DNA of 64,000 nt from Arthrobacter sp. B2a2-09 (lineage in GTDB: Bacteria; Actinomycetota; Actinomycetes; Actinomycetales; Micrococcaceae), in assembly GCF_027587375.1 (NCBI RefSeq), contig NZ_JAMXIC010000011.1:95043-159042 (forward strand), in the 5' to 3' direction. The notes beneath the pieces were generated by a model. The model did not search any database, was not told where the DNA came from, and saw only the letters and a program-made list of their open reading frames with translations. Below, piece by piece: positions 1 to 7,601 of this stretch (within the stretch, counting starts at the first letter, position 1; the number at the start of each line of letters is the position of its first letter). The translations under genes were made by a program, and so were the position numbers.

Positions 1-109
1 CTTCGGAGGTCTTGCCGGCGAGCGAGCCGTCCAGGCCCTGCCGATGCCACGCCCAGGCGCGGAGGAGTTCCGGGGTGAGCGTTTGGGTGGAAAGCACAGC
101 GGACGTCAT
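1..109 (-). CDS. AlkZ-like winged-helix DNA-binding protein, N-terminal part only
   Basis: Only the first 36 codons lie in the window; the gene continues past the left edge. The translation begins MTSAVLSTQTLTPELLRAW and continues AWHRQGLDGSLAGKTSE. This resembles the start of actinobacterial winged-helix proteins of the AlkZ/YcaQ DNA-glycosylase-like family (TPELLRAWAWHRQGL-type helix), as I recall the family. The ATG at 109 follows a purine-rich stretch (AGAATGGGG). It lies 49 bp downstream of the PTPS-family gene on the same strand and may be co-transcribed with it. The assignment rests on a short segment, so the family is tentative. Confidence 0.5.
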   Translation of the reverse strand, partial: MTSAVLSTQTLTPELLRAWAWHRQGLDGSLAGKTSE

Positions 110-158
110 GGCCCCATTCTGCACCGTTTGCCCGCCATCCGGGGCGGTCCCGCGCGAG

Positions 159-554
159 CTATCGTTCGAAATCCAACGAGAAGCCCGCCCAGGCGTCGGG
201 ATGTTCCCGGAGGAGGACGTCGACGCCGGCGAGCGCACCGCCGTCGACGTTCTCGCGGACTTTCGCCGAGACCGCCTCAGCGATGAAGCGGGCCAGCACC
301 TCCGTCGTCGTGAGCTGTCCGGCGAAGTCCGCGTGCTCGTCGAGGTTCGTGTAGTTGAGGCCGGCCAGCACCTCGTCCAGGATGGTTCCTGCCGCGCCGA
401 TGTCCAGGACGATCGCGTCGTCGTTCAGTTCTGCCCGGCGGAACGTCACCTCGGCCACGAAAGTGGCTCCGTGGAGTCCCTGGGCCGGGCCGAACGACTC
501 CCGCGGAAGGCTGTGGGCGACCATGAAGTGCCGGCGGACGGTGAGGCTGAACAT
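159..554 (-). CDS. 6-pyruvoyl-tetrahydropterin synthase / QueD family protein
   Basis: A 131-residue protein of the PTPS/6-carboxytetrahydropterin synthase family, near the usual 120-150 residues. The sequence starts MFSLTVRRHFMVAHSL, matching the N-terminal strand and first zinc-ligand His of the family (xxFxAaHxL). It also has the LNYTNLDEHADF segment (family: LdHxxLNd) and a late TTEVLARFIAEAV helix (family: PTaEnlA). The classical Cys/His catalytic residues are not all obvious, so the substrate is uncertain. The ATG at 554 follows GGAAGGAAACGAGG and lies 2 nt after the upstream dehydrogenase stop, so the two genes form an operon. Its product is probably a pterin-related intermediate or a shunted member of the family. 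Confidence 0.8.
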   Translation of the reverse strand: MFSLTVRRHFMVAHSLPRESFGPAQGLHGATFVAEVTFRRAELNDDAIVLDIGAAGTILDEVLAGLNYTNLDEHADFAGQLTTTEVLARFIAEAVSAKVRENVDGGALAGVDVLLREHPDAWAGFSLDFER

Positions 555-556
555 CG

Positions 557-1612
557 TTAGGCCTCGTTTCCTTCCCGCTGCGGGGGCCCGGGGTAGGCAA
601 TGACGTGGCAAAGATCATCCAGCTCGCCGTTTTCCAGGCCATCGAAGACCCCTGGGAGCTCCACGAACTGGGACTCTCCCGTGAGGAACGCGTCGAACAC
701 CGGATCCCGCAGCAAGGACACGGCGAGCTGCAGCCGCTCACTTGAGGTCCGGCGGTGCCGGCGCGAACGTGCCACGACTCCAACCTGGCTGGAGCGGATG
801 GAGAGGCGTCGGGCATGAAAGTCCTCCCCCAGCGGCACGGAAACAGCCCGGTTCCCGTACCAGGAGAGCTCGATGATCTCACCCTCGTCACCCACGAGCT
901 GCAGGCTACGGGCCAGTCCTTCATCCGTGGCCGAGCAGTGGAAGACGATGTCGCAGTCCTGCTGCGCGTCGTCCGGAAGCACGAACTCCACGCCCAGGGA
1001 TTCCACGAACCCGTGCTTCCCCGGATCCGTCTCCACCAGTTGCAAGCGTTCCAGCGGGAAGCCGCGCAGGAGCGCCGCGGTCATACCGCCCACGAGTCCG
1101 GCGCCGACGACGGCGATCCTGTCACCGAGGCGGGGGCCGGCTTCCCACAGGGCGTTGAGGGCGATCTCCGCGATGCCGGTGAGCACAGCGCGGCGGGCCG
1201 GCACGCCGTCGGGAATTCGCGTGAGTGAGGTGAGCGGCACGACGTAGCGGTCCTGATGCGGGTGGAGGCAGAAGACGTTCTGGCCGATCCAGTCTTCGGG
1301 GCCTTCTTCAACGATGCCAACCGACAGATAGCCGAACTTGACCGGCGCGGGAAAATCCCCGGTTTGATGGGGTGTGCGCATCTTCTTCGCAATCCGCGGA
1401 GGGACGTGGGCTTCGTGGACCACGAGCTCTGTTCCCCTGCTGATTCCGGAGTACAAGGCGCGGATCAAGGCTTCGCCTTGGGCTGGAGCGGGAAGTTCCT
1501 CGCTCCGTAATTCACCTTGGCAGGGGCCTACGGTCCAGTAGGCCAGGGCGGTTTGTGTGTGCGTGTGTGCCTGCCGGGGTGCGGGCTGCGGGGCATGCTG
1601 CGGGCGAGTCAT
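557..1612 (-). CDS. Zinc-dependent alcohol dehydrogenase-like oxidoreductase
   Basis: A 351-residue medium-chain dehydrogenase/reductase. The N-terminal GroES-like part carries the SGISRGTELVVHEAHVPP segment typical of an actinobacterial subgroup in which the catalytic zinc Cys is replaced. The Rossmann fold is seen in RIAVVGAGLVGGMTAALL (roughly residues 170-190). FHCSATDEGLARSLQLVGDEG follows, as expected after the cofactor domain. Start chosen at the ATG at 1612; an in-frame GTG at 1660 gives a longer protein but has no ribosome-binding site. It is followed directly by the PTPS-family gene (2 nt), and this pairing suggests a shared small-molecule pathway. The substrate is not known. Confidence 0.8.
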   Translation of the reverse strand: MTRPQHAPQPAPRQAHTHTQTALAYWTVGPCQGELRSEELPAPAQGEALIRALYSGISRGTELVVHEAHVPPRIAKKMRTPHQTGDFPAPVKFGYLSVGIVEEGPEDWIGQNVFCLHPHQDRYVVPLTSLTRIPDGVPARRAVLTGIAEIALNALWEAGPRLGDRIAVVGAGLVGGMTAALLRGFPLERLQLVETDPGKHGFVESLGVEFVLPDDAQQDCDIVFHCSATDEGLARSLQLVGDEGEIIELSWYGNRAVSVPLGEDFHARRLSIRSSQVGVVARSRRHRRTSSERLQLAVSLLRDPVFDAFLTGESQFVELPGVFDGLENGELDDLCHVIAYPGPPQREGNEA

Positions 1613-1702
1613 CGTGCTTGCGAATCTAGCCCTGCGGCTGGGTTTGGGGAAGGGATACACCTCAGGAGGGCTGCCGTCTTCGGTGGGCCCGGCGGGGCCG
1701 TT

Positions 1703-1732
1703 TTGGGGAACAGGCCTCCACTCCGGTACCCT
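1703..1732 (+). promoter_or_regulatory. Probable promoter of tRNA-Ser
   Basis: TTGGGG at 1703-1708 and TACCCT at 1727-1732 are separated by 18 bp. The -10 ends 9 nt before the first tRNA base. The match to actinobacterial sigma-70-type boxes is moderate, and the position fits a tRNA transcript with a very short leader. Confidence 0.45.
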
Positions 1733-1741
1733 ATTTCAGTT

Positions 1742-1831
1742 GGTGACGTGTCCGAGCGGCCGAAGGTGCAACACTCGAAATGTTGTTTGGTGTAAAAGCC
1801 AACGTGGGTTCAAATCCCACCGTCACCGCCA
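1742..1831 (+). tRNA. tRNA-Ser (anticodon CGA)
   Basis: The acceptor stem GGTGACG (1742-1748) pairs with CGTCACC (1821-1827), followed by G and an encoded CCA. The anticodon stem-loop is CAACA-CTCGAAA-TGTTG, giving anticodon CGA, which reads UCG serine codons. A long variable arm and the T-arm GTGGG-TTCAAAT-CCCAC are present, as expected for a class II tRNA. The tRNA is complete. It is the likely attachment site for the adjacent integrase, because the integrase gene starts its convergent run 62 bp downstream of the CCA. Confidence 0.97.
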
Positions 1832-1835
1832 CTTG

Positions 1836-1880
1836 AAAGGCCCCTGATTCCCTTTGTTTACAAGGGATCGGGGGCCTTTT
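1836..1880. terminator. Intrinsic terminator between tRNA-Ser and integrase
   Basis: A strong hairpin: AAAGGCCCC at 1836-1844 pairs with GGGGCCTTT at 1871-1879, with an additional inner CCCTTTG/CAAGGG pairing. It ends in TTTT on the + strand and has A's on the other, so it can serve both the tRNA and the converging integrase gene. Confidence 0.8.
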
Positions 1881-1892
1881 GCTTTGCCGCAA

Positions 1893-3026
1893 TCAGGGTT
1901 TTGGGCACATTTTGGGCACATTTGCCTGAGACACTGCAAGGTCCAGGGCGTCCGAGACGCTGTCCAGGTCCCCGTCAAACAGGTCCGCATAGATGTCTAG
2001 GGTCATGGCTGCCGAGCTGTGACCCAGCATTCTCTGAACCGCTTTGACGTTCGCGCCGGCTGATACAGCAAAGCTCGCGGCGGAATGCCTGAGATCGTGA
2101 GGCGTGATTCGTGGCACTCCTGCTCTCTTCACGGCCCCCGCGAACCAGCTCATGTTGTCGTCGTGCACGCGTGCGAGGCGGAGGTGATGGCCATTCTCGC
2201 CGGGAAACACGAGATCATTTCTGTCCTTGTTCTCACACTGCTGTGCCAGCGGCTCAGCGAGGAATCGCGGGAACGGCACGGTTCGTTTCTTGTGGTTCTT
2301 TGGCGTACCTACTTCGATCACCGAACCGACCTGAACCGCGTTTTCCTCAATCACGAATCGCCGCCGCAACATGTCCAAATGCTTGACTCGCAGTCCAGTC
2401 GCCTCTCCCCACCGCAACCCGCAGTAGGCAAGCACGAGAACCAGTGTCGGATATTTACTGGCTGCGGCGAGTGCATGCACTTGCTCGTGACTCAGGTAGA
2501 CGTGCGGCTTCTTGATCTTGCGCGGCAAGGTTACGCCCCGTGCTGGATTACTCAATGTTCGACGGTCGCTCACGGCGTCATCCAGAATGGCCGCCAAGAC
2601 TCCGTAAGCGCGGATTACAAGCGTTGCCCCCTTCGGTTTCCGCGGCGGGACCGCGCTCTGATCCCCCTTCGTCAAAGCTGAGATCCATTGCTGCACATCT
2701 GTCTTTCGGATATCAGAGACTGCCGCACCGCCCCACACCGGCAGCACATGATTACACCAAGCCGACTCCACGGGGCGCAATGAAGATGGCTTCAAATGGG
2801 TCTGCCGCGACAACCACGCTTCCCCAAGCGGACCGATCAGGGCCTTTGCGGCTGCCGCATCTATGAACTCCCCGCGGGCCTTGGATACCTCAACGCTGGC
2901 GAGGAATAGCTCGGCGTCCCTCTTTGTCCTGAATCCACGTTTCTTGGTCTGTACCCGGTCAGGTTTCCGGTAGCGAACCTGATACCGGCGCCCGGCCCGC
3001 GTCTCATAGGGTTCGATTGTTGCCAT
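1893..3026 (-). CDS. int: Tyrosine-type site-specific integrase
   Basis: A 377-residue phage-type tyrosine recombinase. It has an N-terminal arm-binding segment (ATIEPYETRAGRRYQVRYRK), a SAM-like core-binding domain (about 65-165), and a catalytic domain with all key residues: Arg205 in CGLRWGE, His310/Arg313 in HDLRH, His336 in MLGHSS and the nucleophile Tyr346 in DIYADL. Start chosen at the ATG of MATIEP; an in-frame ATG lies 33 nt upstream. The gene overlaps the end of the HTH regulator by 23 nt, so the two are co-transcribed. It points at the 3' end of tRNA-Ser, the usual attB for such enzymes. The protein looks intact, so the enzyme may still be active. Confidence 0.95.
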   Translation of the reverse strand: MATIEPYETRAGRRYQVRYRKPDRVQTKKRGFRTKRDAELFLASVEVSKARGEFIDAAAAKALIGPLGEAWLSRQTHLKPSSLRPVESAWCNHVLPVWGGAAVSDIRKTDVQQWISALTKGDQSAVPPRKPKGATLVIRAYGVLAAILDDAVSDRRTLSNPARGVTLPRKIKKPHVYLSHEQVHALAAASKYPTLVLVLAYCGLRWGEATGLRVKHLDMLRRRFVIEENAVQVGSVIEVGTPKNHKKRTVPFPRFLAEPLAQQCENKDRNDLVFPGENGHHLRLARVHDDNMSWFAGAVKRAGVPRITPHDLRHSAASFAVSAGANVKAVQRMLGHSSAAMTLDIYADLFDGDLDSVSDALDLAVSQANVPKMCPKP

Positions 3027-3543
3027 CGCCGGATTGTTCTTTCGCTGCGCTCTGATCAACCAGAGACTTGATAATTGCGCTGAGCTCGTCCACTCGTAAA
3101 TTGAGGTCTTCGAATGTCACGGGACCAGCTTTCGTATTCCCTGCCGGGATGAAGTCGGGGCGTAGCCCCCGTACGTAGTCATCACTGCCCAAGTCGCCTT
3201 CGATCGGTGTTATGCCATCCGCCCATTCCCAAACCCGTACCAGGTCAGCCGGGTCAGCTCCGGTGACGGCCACCGGCTCGTCGAGCGAGTTGGGAAACAA
3301 CAGTGCATTTGGGTTCACGCCGAGGACTACCGCCAGGGCCACGAGATCATCAACATCAACCCGCCTAACGCCGGCCTCGATCTTCTGTATTCCGCTCGCG
3401 GAAATTTCGTGCCCGACGCCCCTAAGCCTTTGCTGAAGCTCCCGCAGGGTGACATTCCCCCGCAAACGCTTCAGGTTCCGAGCGACGGTCTTGCCGGTTG
3501 GGCCAATGTCATGTCCTCGCAGCCGCTCTCCGCTATGTACCAT
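3004..3543 (-). CDS. HTH (Xre-like) regulator of the integrated element
   Basis: A 179-residue protein with an N-terminal helix-turn-helix of the lambda-repressor/Xre type (about residues 17-70: VARNLKRLRGNVTLRELQQRL ... ISASGIQKIEAGVRRVDVDDLVALAVVLGV). A C-terminal tail follows with no recognised peptidase motif. It probably represses the divergent excisionase gene and its own operon with int. The ATG at 3543 is preferred because the upstream in-frame ATG at 3588 lies inside the -35 box of the predicted promoter. Transcript leader would be only about 10 nt. Downstream it overlaps int by 23 nt. Confidence 0.85.
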   Translation of the reverse strand: MVHSGERLRGHDIGPTGKTVARNLKRLRGNVTLRELQQRLRGVGHEISASGIQKIEAGVRRVDVDDLVALAVVLGVNPNALLFPNSLDEPVAVTGADPADLVRVWEWADGITPIEGDLGSDDYVRGLRPDFIPAGNTKAGPVTFEDLNLRVDELSAIIKSLVDQSAAKEQSGDGNNRTL

Positions 3544-3559
3544 ATAAGAAACGATACAC

Positions 3560-3588
3560 GCTATATAGATAACAAGCGTAATTAGCAA
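3560..3588 (-). promoter_or_regulatory. Promoter of the repressor-integrase operon
   Basis: On the minus strand TTGCTA (3588-3583) and TATAGC (3565-3560) are 17 bp apart. This 90-bp divergent region between the repressor and the excisionase gene is clearly more AT-rich than its surroundings, as expected for a phage-type control region. No clear repeated operator could be defined by eye. Confidence 0.5.
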
Positions 3589-3635
3589 CTTTGCATCTAA
3601 TATGACGAGGCGTTCACGGAAGGGAATGAGGCTTC

Positions 3636-3839
3636 ATGGAATCGGAACTGCTGACCCCGGCAGAGCTGGCAGCCAAGCTTCACAAGACGGCGCCCGCATT
3701 GGCGCAATGGCGCTACCGAGGGATGGGCCCTAAATTCGTGAAATTAGGCAGCGGCGTCCGCTATCGCGCCAGCGATGTAGAGGCATGGCTTGACGCACAG
3801 ACACGCTCTCAGACGGGCCAGATGCTGCCGAGCGTCTAA
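3636..3839 (+). CDS. xis: Excisionase-like HTH protein (AlpA/MerR type)
   Basis: A 67-residue protein: LLTPAELAAKLHKTAPALAQWRYRGMGPKFVKLGSGVRYRASDVEAWLDAQ. This is the standard winged-helix HTH_17 fold of excisionases and AlpA regulators, with the helix-turn-helix in residues 5-30 and the wing GSGVRYRASDVEAWL. GAGG lies 4 nt before the ATG. It is divergent from the repressor and next to int, so it is likely the directionality factor for excision of the tRNA-Ser-linked element. Confidence 0.85.
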   Translation: MESELLTPAELAAKLHKTAPALAQWRYRGMGPKFVKLGSGVRYRASDVEAWLDAQTRSQTGQMLPSV

Positions 3840-5633
3840 CGAGCCGGAATTCCTGGAGTGCTCTGCGAAAGCCGGACCCTCAGACTGAGATCACTCGGAT
3901 CCGAGGCGAGGGAGCCCACGTGAACCTTGGCCACGCCAACTGGAGGTCACGAAGAGCCGGGAAGCCCAAGAGTGTGCAAAGGAGAAGGAAGCGTGACGCA
4001 CTGGGGCCACGCCACCGATGGATGGTCGCCACGCTGGCAACCTACTCGGATCGCGAAGGCGACCGAGAATCGTACGAGTGGCTGACCGCGATCTGGCAAC
4101 GAGTATCTTGTCTTCGGTCGTTCCCAGTGGACCACCGCAAACGACCCTACGCTTTGACACCCGCTGGCCCCGATCGTCCGCCGTCTCCCTTTGACTCGCG
4201 GGAGCCGGCGCCCCTCGGTCGCCTTGCGCCTTTTGCCCGGATCCGCCCTGTGACGAAAGCCGCGCGACCTATCTTGTCTACCGCGTGCCCCCAGGAATGG
4301 CGTCACGCGGAACGAAACCTTCCACGAGTTCACGGCGAACCTGCCCAGATACCTTGGCTTGGACGTCAAAGAACCGGCGATCGTCTACGACGAACTCCTC
4401 CAATCGCTGACAGCCATCCAACGAGAGCGGGAGACACCCGCTAAGAGAGAACAACGCCCCGCCCGCGACGACCGCCCCGCCTTCTGCGCCTGTTCCCGTT
4501 CCGCAGGATGGAGAGACAGTCCGTTCCCGTTCCAAGCTGCCGGAGAAACGTCTCGATAGAACGCGAAGCCCTGATGTCGTTCGTGAGCCCACGACACTGT
4601 TTCCCGGCCCGGAACCGCGCAGCATAAATACCTGAATACCTGAATTCGTGGCCGAACGGCCCCGCTAGCACAAGCGGGGCCGTTCAATGATCGGTGTCAA
4701 TCGAAGCGCCGCGTTGTAACACTCTGTCTGTCAAAGGAGCTCATCAGGATCCTCAGCGTTGGGGGTTGCAGCTTGAGGATGCCGGTGGGCCTCGTCTTCT
4801 TCCTGCGTAGTGGTCAAGACACCGCCATTTCAGCTCTGTGCGCTCGAAGCCGCTGAATAGTGTCAGCATCGTTACGGAGACGATTCGGGATACCTGGAAT
4901 CCGATCCGAAAAGGTCAGGCTGCTCGACCGGCGGAGGACCGGGAACACACGGCGTGTTCCACAGCCAGGCGCCTTGCAGCTCGTTTATCCAGTCAAGTTC
5001 AACGATCTTGAAGTGCAGAAGGAAGGATTATGATTTGCCGCCTTTCATCAGTATTCGGTGGATGTCAAAAATGCCTAGATTCCGGGGGACACGGCCCAAT
5101 CGGGCGCTGTGCGTGCTCATCATTTTTCGTTACTCTGCGTTGTTTCCGGCGGGTAAACGGTGGGCGGATCGCCGCGGCCACGGGCCGACCGAAAGCCACA
5201 TCAGACTCGGCGGTCAGGGATCCCCAGACTCAACAGACGGCTCGGCACGGCCGGTCTTCTTGGCGATCGCGAGGCCGAGACGCCAATGACCTGTATCAAG
5301 ACCCGGTCGGCCTGTTCGGGTTTCCGGTGTGCGAACTCGGGTTGAGCACCCCGAGGCCCTGAACCAGCCACCTGACAGCCGAAATTTCAACCGCGTTCCG
5401 GGCATCGTCGTCGACCATTCGCCGACATCTCAATTTCCTGCGTCGGGCCGATCGGGGATCAGTGCTCATTCGGAGGTTTCGGGCACCCCCCGACCAAGTG
5501 CTAGGTCGCGTCGATGACCTGGCGGCGAGCTTCCGCCCCACCGTCATGCCGCCCGGTTCTTCCGCTCCCATGAACTAGGAACACGGCTGGCGCTTCCGCC
5601 AGCGATCAAACCGCGGACACGACGGAGATTCGG
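3840..5633. other. 1.8 kb without an intact gene; decayed accessory DNA
   Basis: No reading frame here has a convincing start, length and protein-like composition. The best coding-like trace runs on the + strand at about 4296-4450 (frame reading NGVTRNETFHEFTANLPRYL then GLDVKEPAIVYDELLQSLTA). It has an acidic/hydrophobic helix pattern but no homologue I recognise, and stops interrupt its frame further upstream; a decayed gene is likely. Other contents are a tandem duplication (AATACCTG twice at 4627-4642), the perfect hairpin at 4654-4685, and a small CTGGCG-CTTC-CGCCAG hairpin at 5587-5602 before the next gene. I see no copy of the tRNA-Ser 3' end that could be the distal attachment site. 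Confidence 0.5.
4654..4685. terminator. Perfect 13-bp hairpin, terminator-like
   Basis: GAACGGCCCCGCT (4654-4666) and AGCGGGGCCGTTC (4673-4685) are exact inverted repeats with a 6-nt loop. No T-run follows on either strand. The hairpin resembles bidirectional terminators of GC-rich actinobacteria, but neither flank has an intact gene, so it may be a leftover of lost genes. Confidence 0.5.
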
Positions 5634-5849
5634 ATGACCATGACGTCAGAACGCAGCAGCACGGTCGAAGCTGCCGAAGAACAATGGCTGACCCCGAAAG
5701 ACAGCTGCACCCAGTTGCAGATTCCTGCGCAGAAGTTCTACCAGTGGCGGGACAAGCACGTCGGCCCCCGCGCCTACCGAATCGGGCGACATCTGCGGAT
5801 CAGCCGAAGCGACTTCAACTCGTGGTTGTCCTCGCGGCTGAAACCTTAG
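5634..5849 (+). CDS. Second excisionase-like HTH protein
   Basis: A 71-residue protein containing EEQWLTPKDSCTQLQIPAQK and FYQWRDKHVGPRAYRIGRHLRISRSDFNSWL. This is the HTH_17/excisionase pattern: a helix-turn-helix at residues 18-40 and a wing with RIGRHLRISRSDF. GGAG lies 8 nt before the ATG. It is about 1.8 kb from the first excisionase and is not similar enough to be a recent duplicate. It may belong to a second, eroded integrated element in the same tRNA-linked region, with no matching integrase in view. Confidence 0.75.
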   Translation: MTMTSERSSTVEAAEEQWLTPKDSCTQLQIPAQKFYQWRDKHVGPRAYRIGRHLRISRSDFNSWLSSRLKP

Positions 5850-6569
5850 ATGTCATCCAGACCGCCGCTTCCTCTCTAGACTTAGGGCAAAATCCGCCGC
5901 CAGAAAGTCCCAAGTGGTCGATGGTGGGGCACCGCTAGGTACCGGCGCCGCAGTAGAACGGCGCCGACATCGGCGGACGATGGCTGAAAATCGGCCACAA
6001 ATGATCTCATCGTGCCCGCGACGGCACATTCGGGGCTGTAAATCCTGACATTCCTGGGGTTTGCTACCAATAGGTGGCCCTTCCAATCCCGTCTTCTGCC
6101 CTTCTCCCTCTCGCTCTTTGGCAAGACCCACCAAAAGCGGAAGCAACGGTGCCGACATCAACCCCCAGGAATGGGCACGACTCGAACGTTCGAAGAAACT
6201 GCTGAGTCGAGAGACTCAGGGCCTTCTCCTCGACGTCGGCCGCTTCGTCGCCAAAATCCATCGAACGGATGCGGGTCATGCAGGGCTGCACCCGAATGCC
6301 CATGAATGACCAGAAGAATCTTCGCTGTTTGTCATTCTGATGCTCGATCATCGCTGGGCGGGTCCTCCGCGCAACCAGGGCGCTTTGCGCCGGTCCCAAT
6401 CCAAAACTTCCATCGGCGCTCCTGCGTCGCTTATTTCCTCGCGAACTTTTGGACTGCTCCCGGTTCCCCAAGTTGCACTCCGCCCCTCATGCCCAGCAGC
6501 GGTCCCCCTATCAGAACGACGCGGAAACGTAACGGCCACGGCTGGAGCCGCCACTGAAGCAGAAGGATC
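5850..6569. other. 0.7 kb without a supportable gene
   Basis: Only short overlapping frames on both strands with no recognisable domain and no good start sites. A + strand segment at about 6150-6300 (NPQEWARLERSKKLLSRETQ) has a helical, coding-like composition but no homologue I recognise. I regard the stretch as decayed DNA. Confidence 0.4.
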
Positions 6570-6794
6570 ATGGAAACGCTCACCGTCAAGACCCCCGCCG
6601 GTGTCCTCAGTTTCATCGGCCAAACCCTGGGTCTCCGGTCGCAGGAAAGCCTTGTGGATGCGGCCGTCGAAGCCTTTCCGGCGGAGGGCCTCGGCCGCGC
6701 CGAGTCCGGCGGCGGAGGAACCAAGATGGCGACGGAGCTGACGCAGCTCACCCGCCGGCTCAATCATGCGGATAAGGGGGTCGGATCGCTGTGA
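6570..6794 (+). CDS. Short DUF4192-like N-terminal fragment fused to unrelated tail
   Basis: A 74-residue protein starting METLTVKTPAGVLSFIGQTL then GLRSQESLV. The first ~30 residues match the N-terminal strand-helix of actinobacterial DUF4192 proteins (pattern TPADVLSFIGHTLGFWPQESLV), as I recall the family. After ESLV the sequence diverges into a glycine-rich stretch and KMATELTQLTRRLNHA, so about 90% of the normal protein is missing. AGAAGGA lies before the ATG, so it may be translated. It is most likely a rearranged pseudogene. Confidence 0.45.
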   Translation: METLTVKTPAGVLSFIGQTLGLRSQESLVDAAVEAFPAEGLGRAESGGGGTKMATELTQLTRRLNHADKGVGSL

Positions 6795-6941
6795 CATAGT
6801 CATCCTGGAGACGATGGGAGTCCCTCCGCTGCTGCGGCCGGAAAGGTACCCTCTTATCCTCCAATCAATGGGATCTGCCTGCGTCGTCCAGCCGGACTGG
6901 CCCATTTACTGCCGCAATGGATCGGCCAGAGAGCAGTTGGG

Positions 6942-7601
6942 TCAGGAGCCAAGACCCGCACGGTATGCGTAGGCGACCAGCTGGGCGCGGTCTCTGGCCC
7001 CCACCTTCGCCATGGCCCGGTTGGCGTGGGTCTTGACGGTATAGGGCGAGATAAACATGGTTTCGGCGATCTGTTGATTGCTCAGCCCTGTGGCAATAGC
7101 GATGACGACGTCGTGCTCTTTGGGCGTGAGGGTGGAGAACAGGTCCGCCAGTGCCGGGTCGACGTCGGCCTGCCGCTCTTCGGCGACCCGGTCGATCAGC
7201 GCTGCGGCGGCAGTGGCAGAGAGAGCGCCGCCTCCGGCCGCGACCTCCTCGATGCCGGCCGCGAGTTCGGCAGGTCCTACCCCCTTGCTGAGGAAGCCGT
7301 TAGCTCCGGCCCGCAGCGCGGCAAAGACGGTTTCGTCGTGATCGAAGGTTGTCAGGATGATGATGCGGACACGTTCGGCCGGGATGGTTTGCCGGATCCG
7401 GCGGGTCGCCTCCACGCCGTCGACACCGGGCATGCGGATGTCCATCAAGACCACGTCCGCGGCCAGACCCCTGAGAAGCCGGACGGCCTCTAGTCCATCC
7501 CCGGCCTCGCCCACCACGGTGATGTTGGCCTGGGTCTCCAAAATCGCACGCAGGCCAACCCGGATCATTTCCTGGTCATCGACGATCAGTACACGGATCA
7601 T
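6942..7601 (-). CDS. NarL/LuxR-family response regulator
   Basis: A 219-residue response regulator. The receiver domain (1-120) has the acidic pair Asp8/Asp9, phospho-acceptor Asp54 in VVLMDIRMPG, the Thr of IIILTTFD and the Lys of NGFLSKG. The LuxR-type HTH (about 150-215) reads LTPKEHDVVIAIATGLSNQQ and IAETMFISPYTVKTHANRAM. It overlaps the upstream kinase gene by 4 nt (ATGA), so the pair is translationally coupled. The neighbouring MMPL exporter and lipid kinase are plausible targets, because both have the same palindrome upstream; NarL-type regulators bind such inverted repeats. That link is an inference. Confidence 0.95.
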   Translation of the reverse strand: MIRVLIVDDQEMIRVGLRAILETQANITVVGEAGDGLEAVRLLRGLAADVVLMDIRMPGVDGVEATRRIRQTIPAERVRIIILTTFDHDETVFAALRAGANGFLSKGVGPAELAAGIEEVAAGGGALSATAAAALIDRVAEERQADVDPALADLFSTLTPKEHDVVIAIATGLSNQQIAETMFISPYTVKTHANRAMAKVGARDRAQLVAYAYRAGLGS

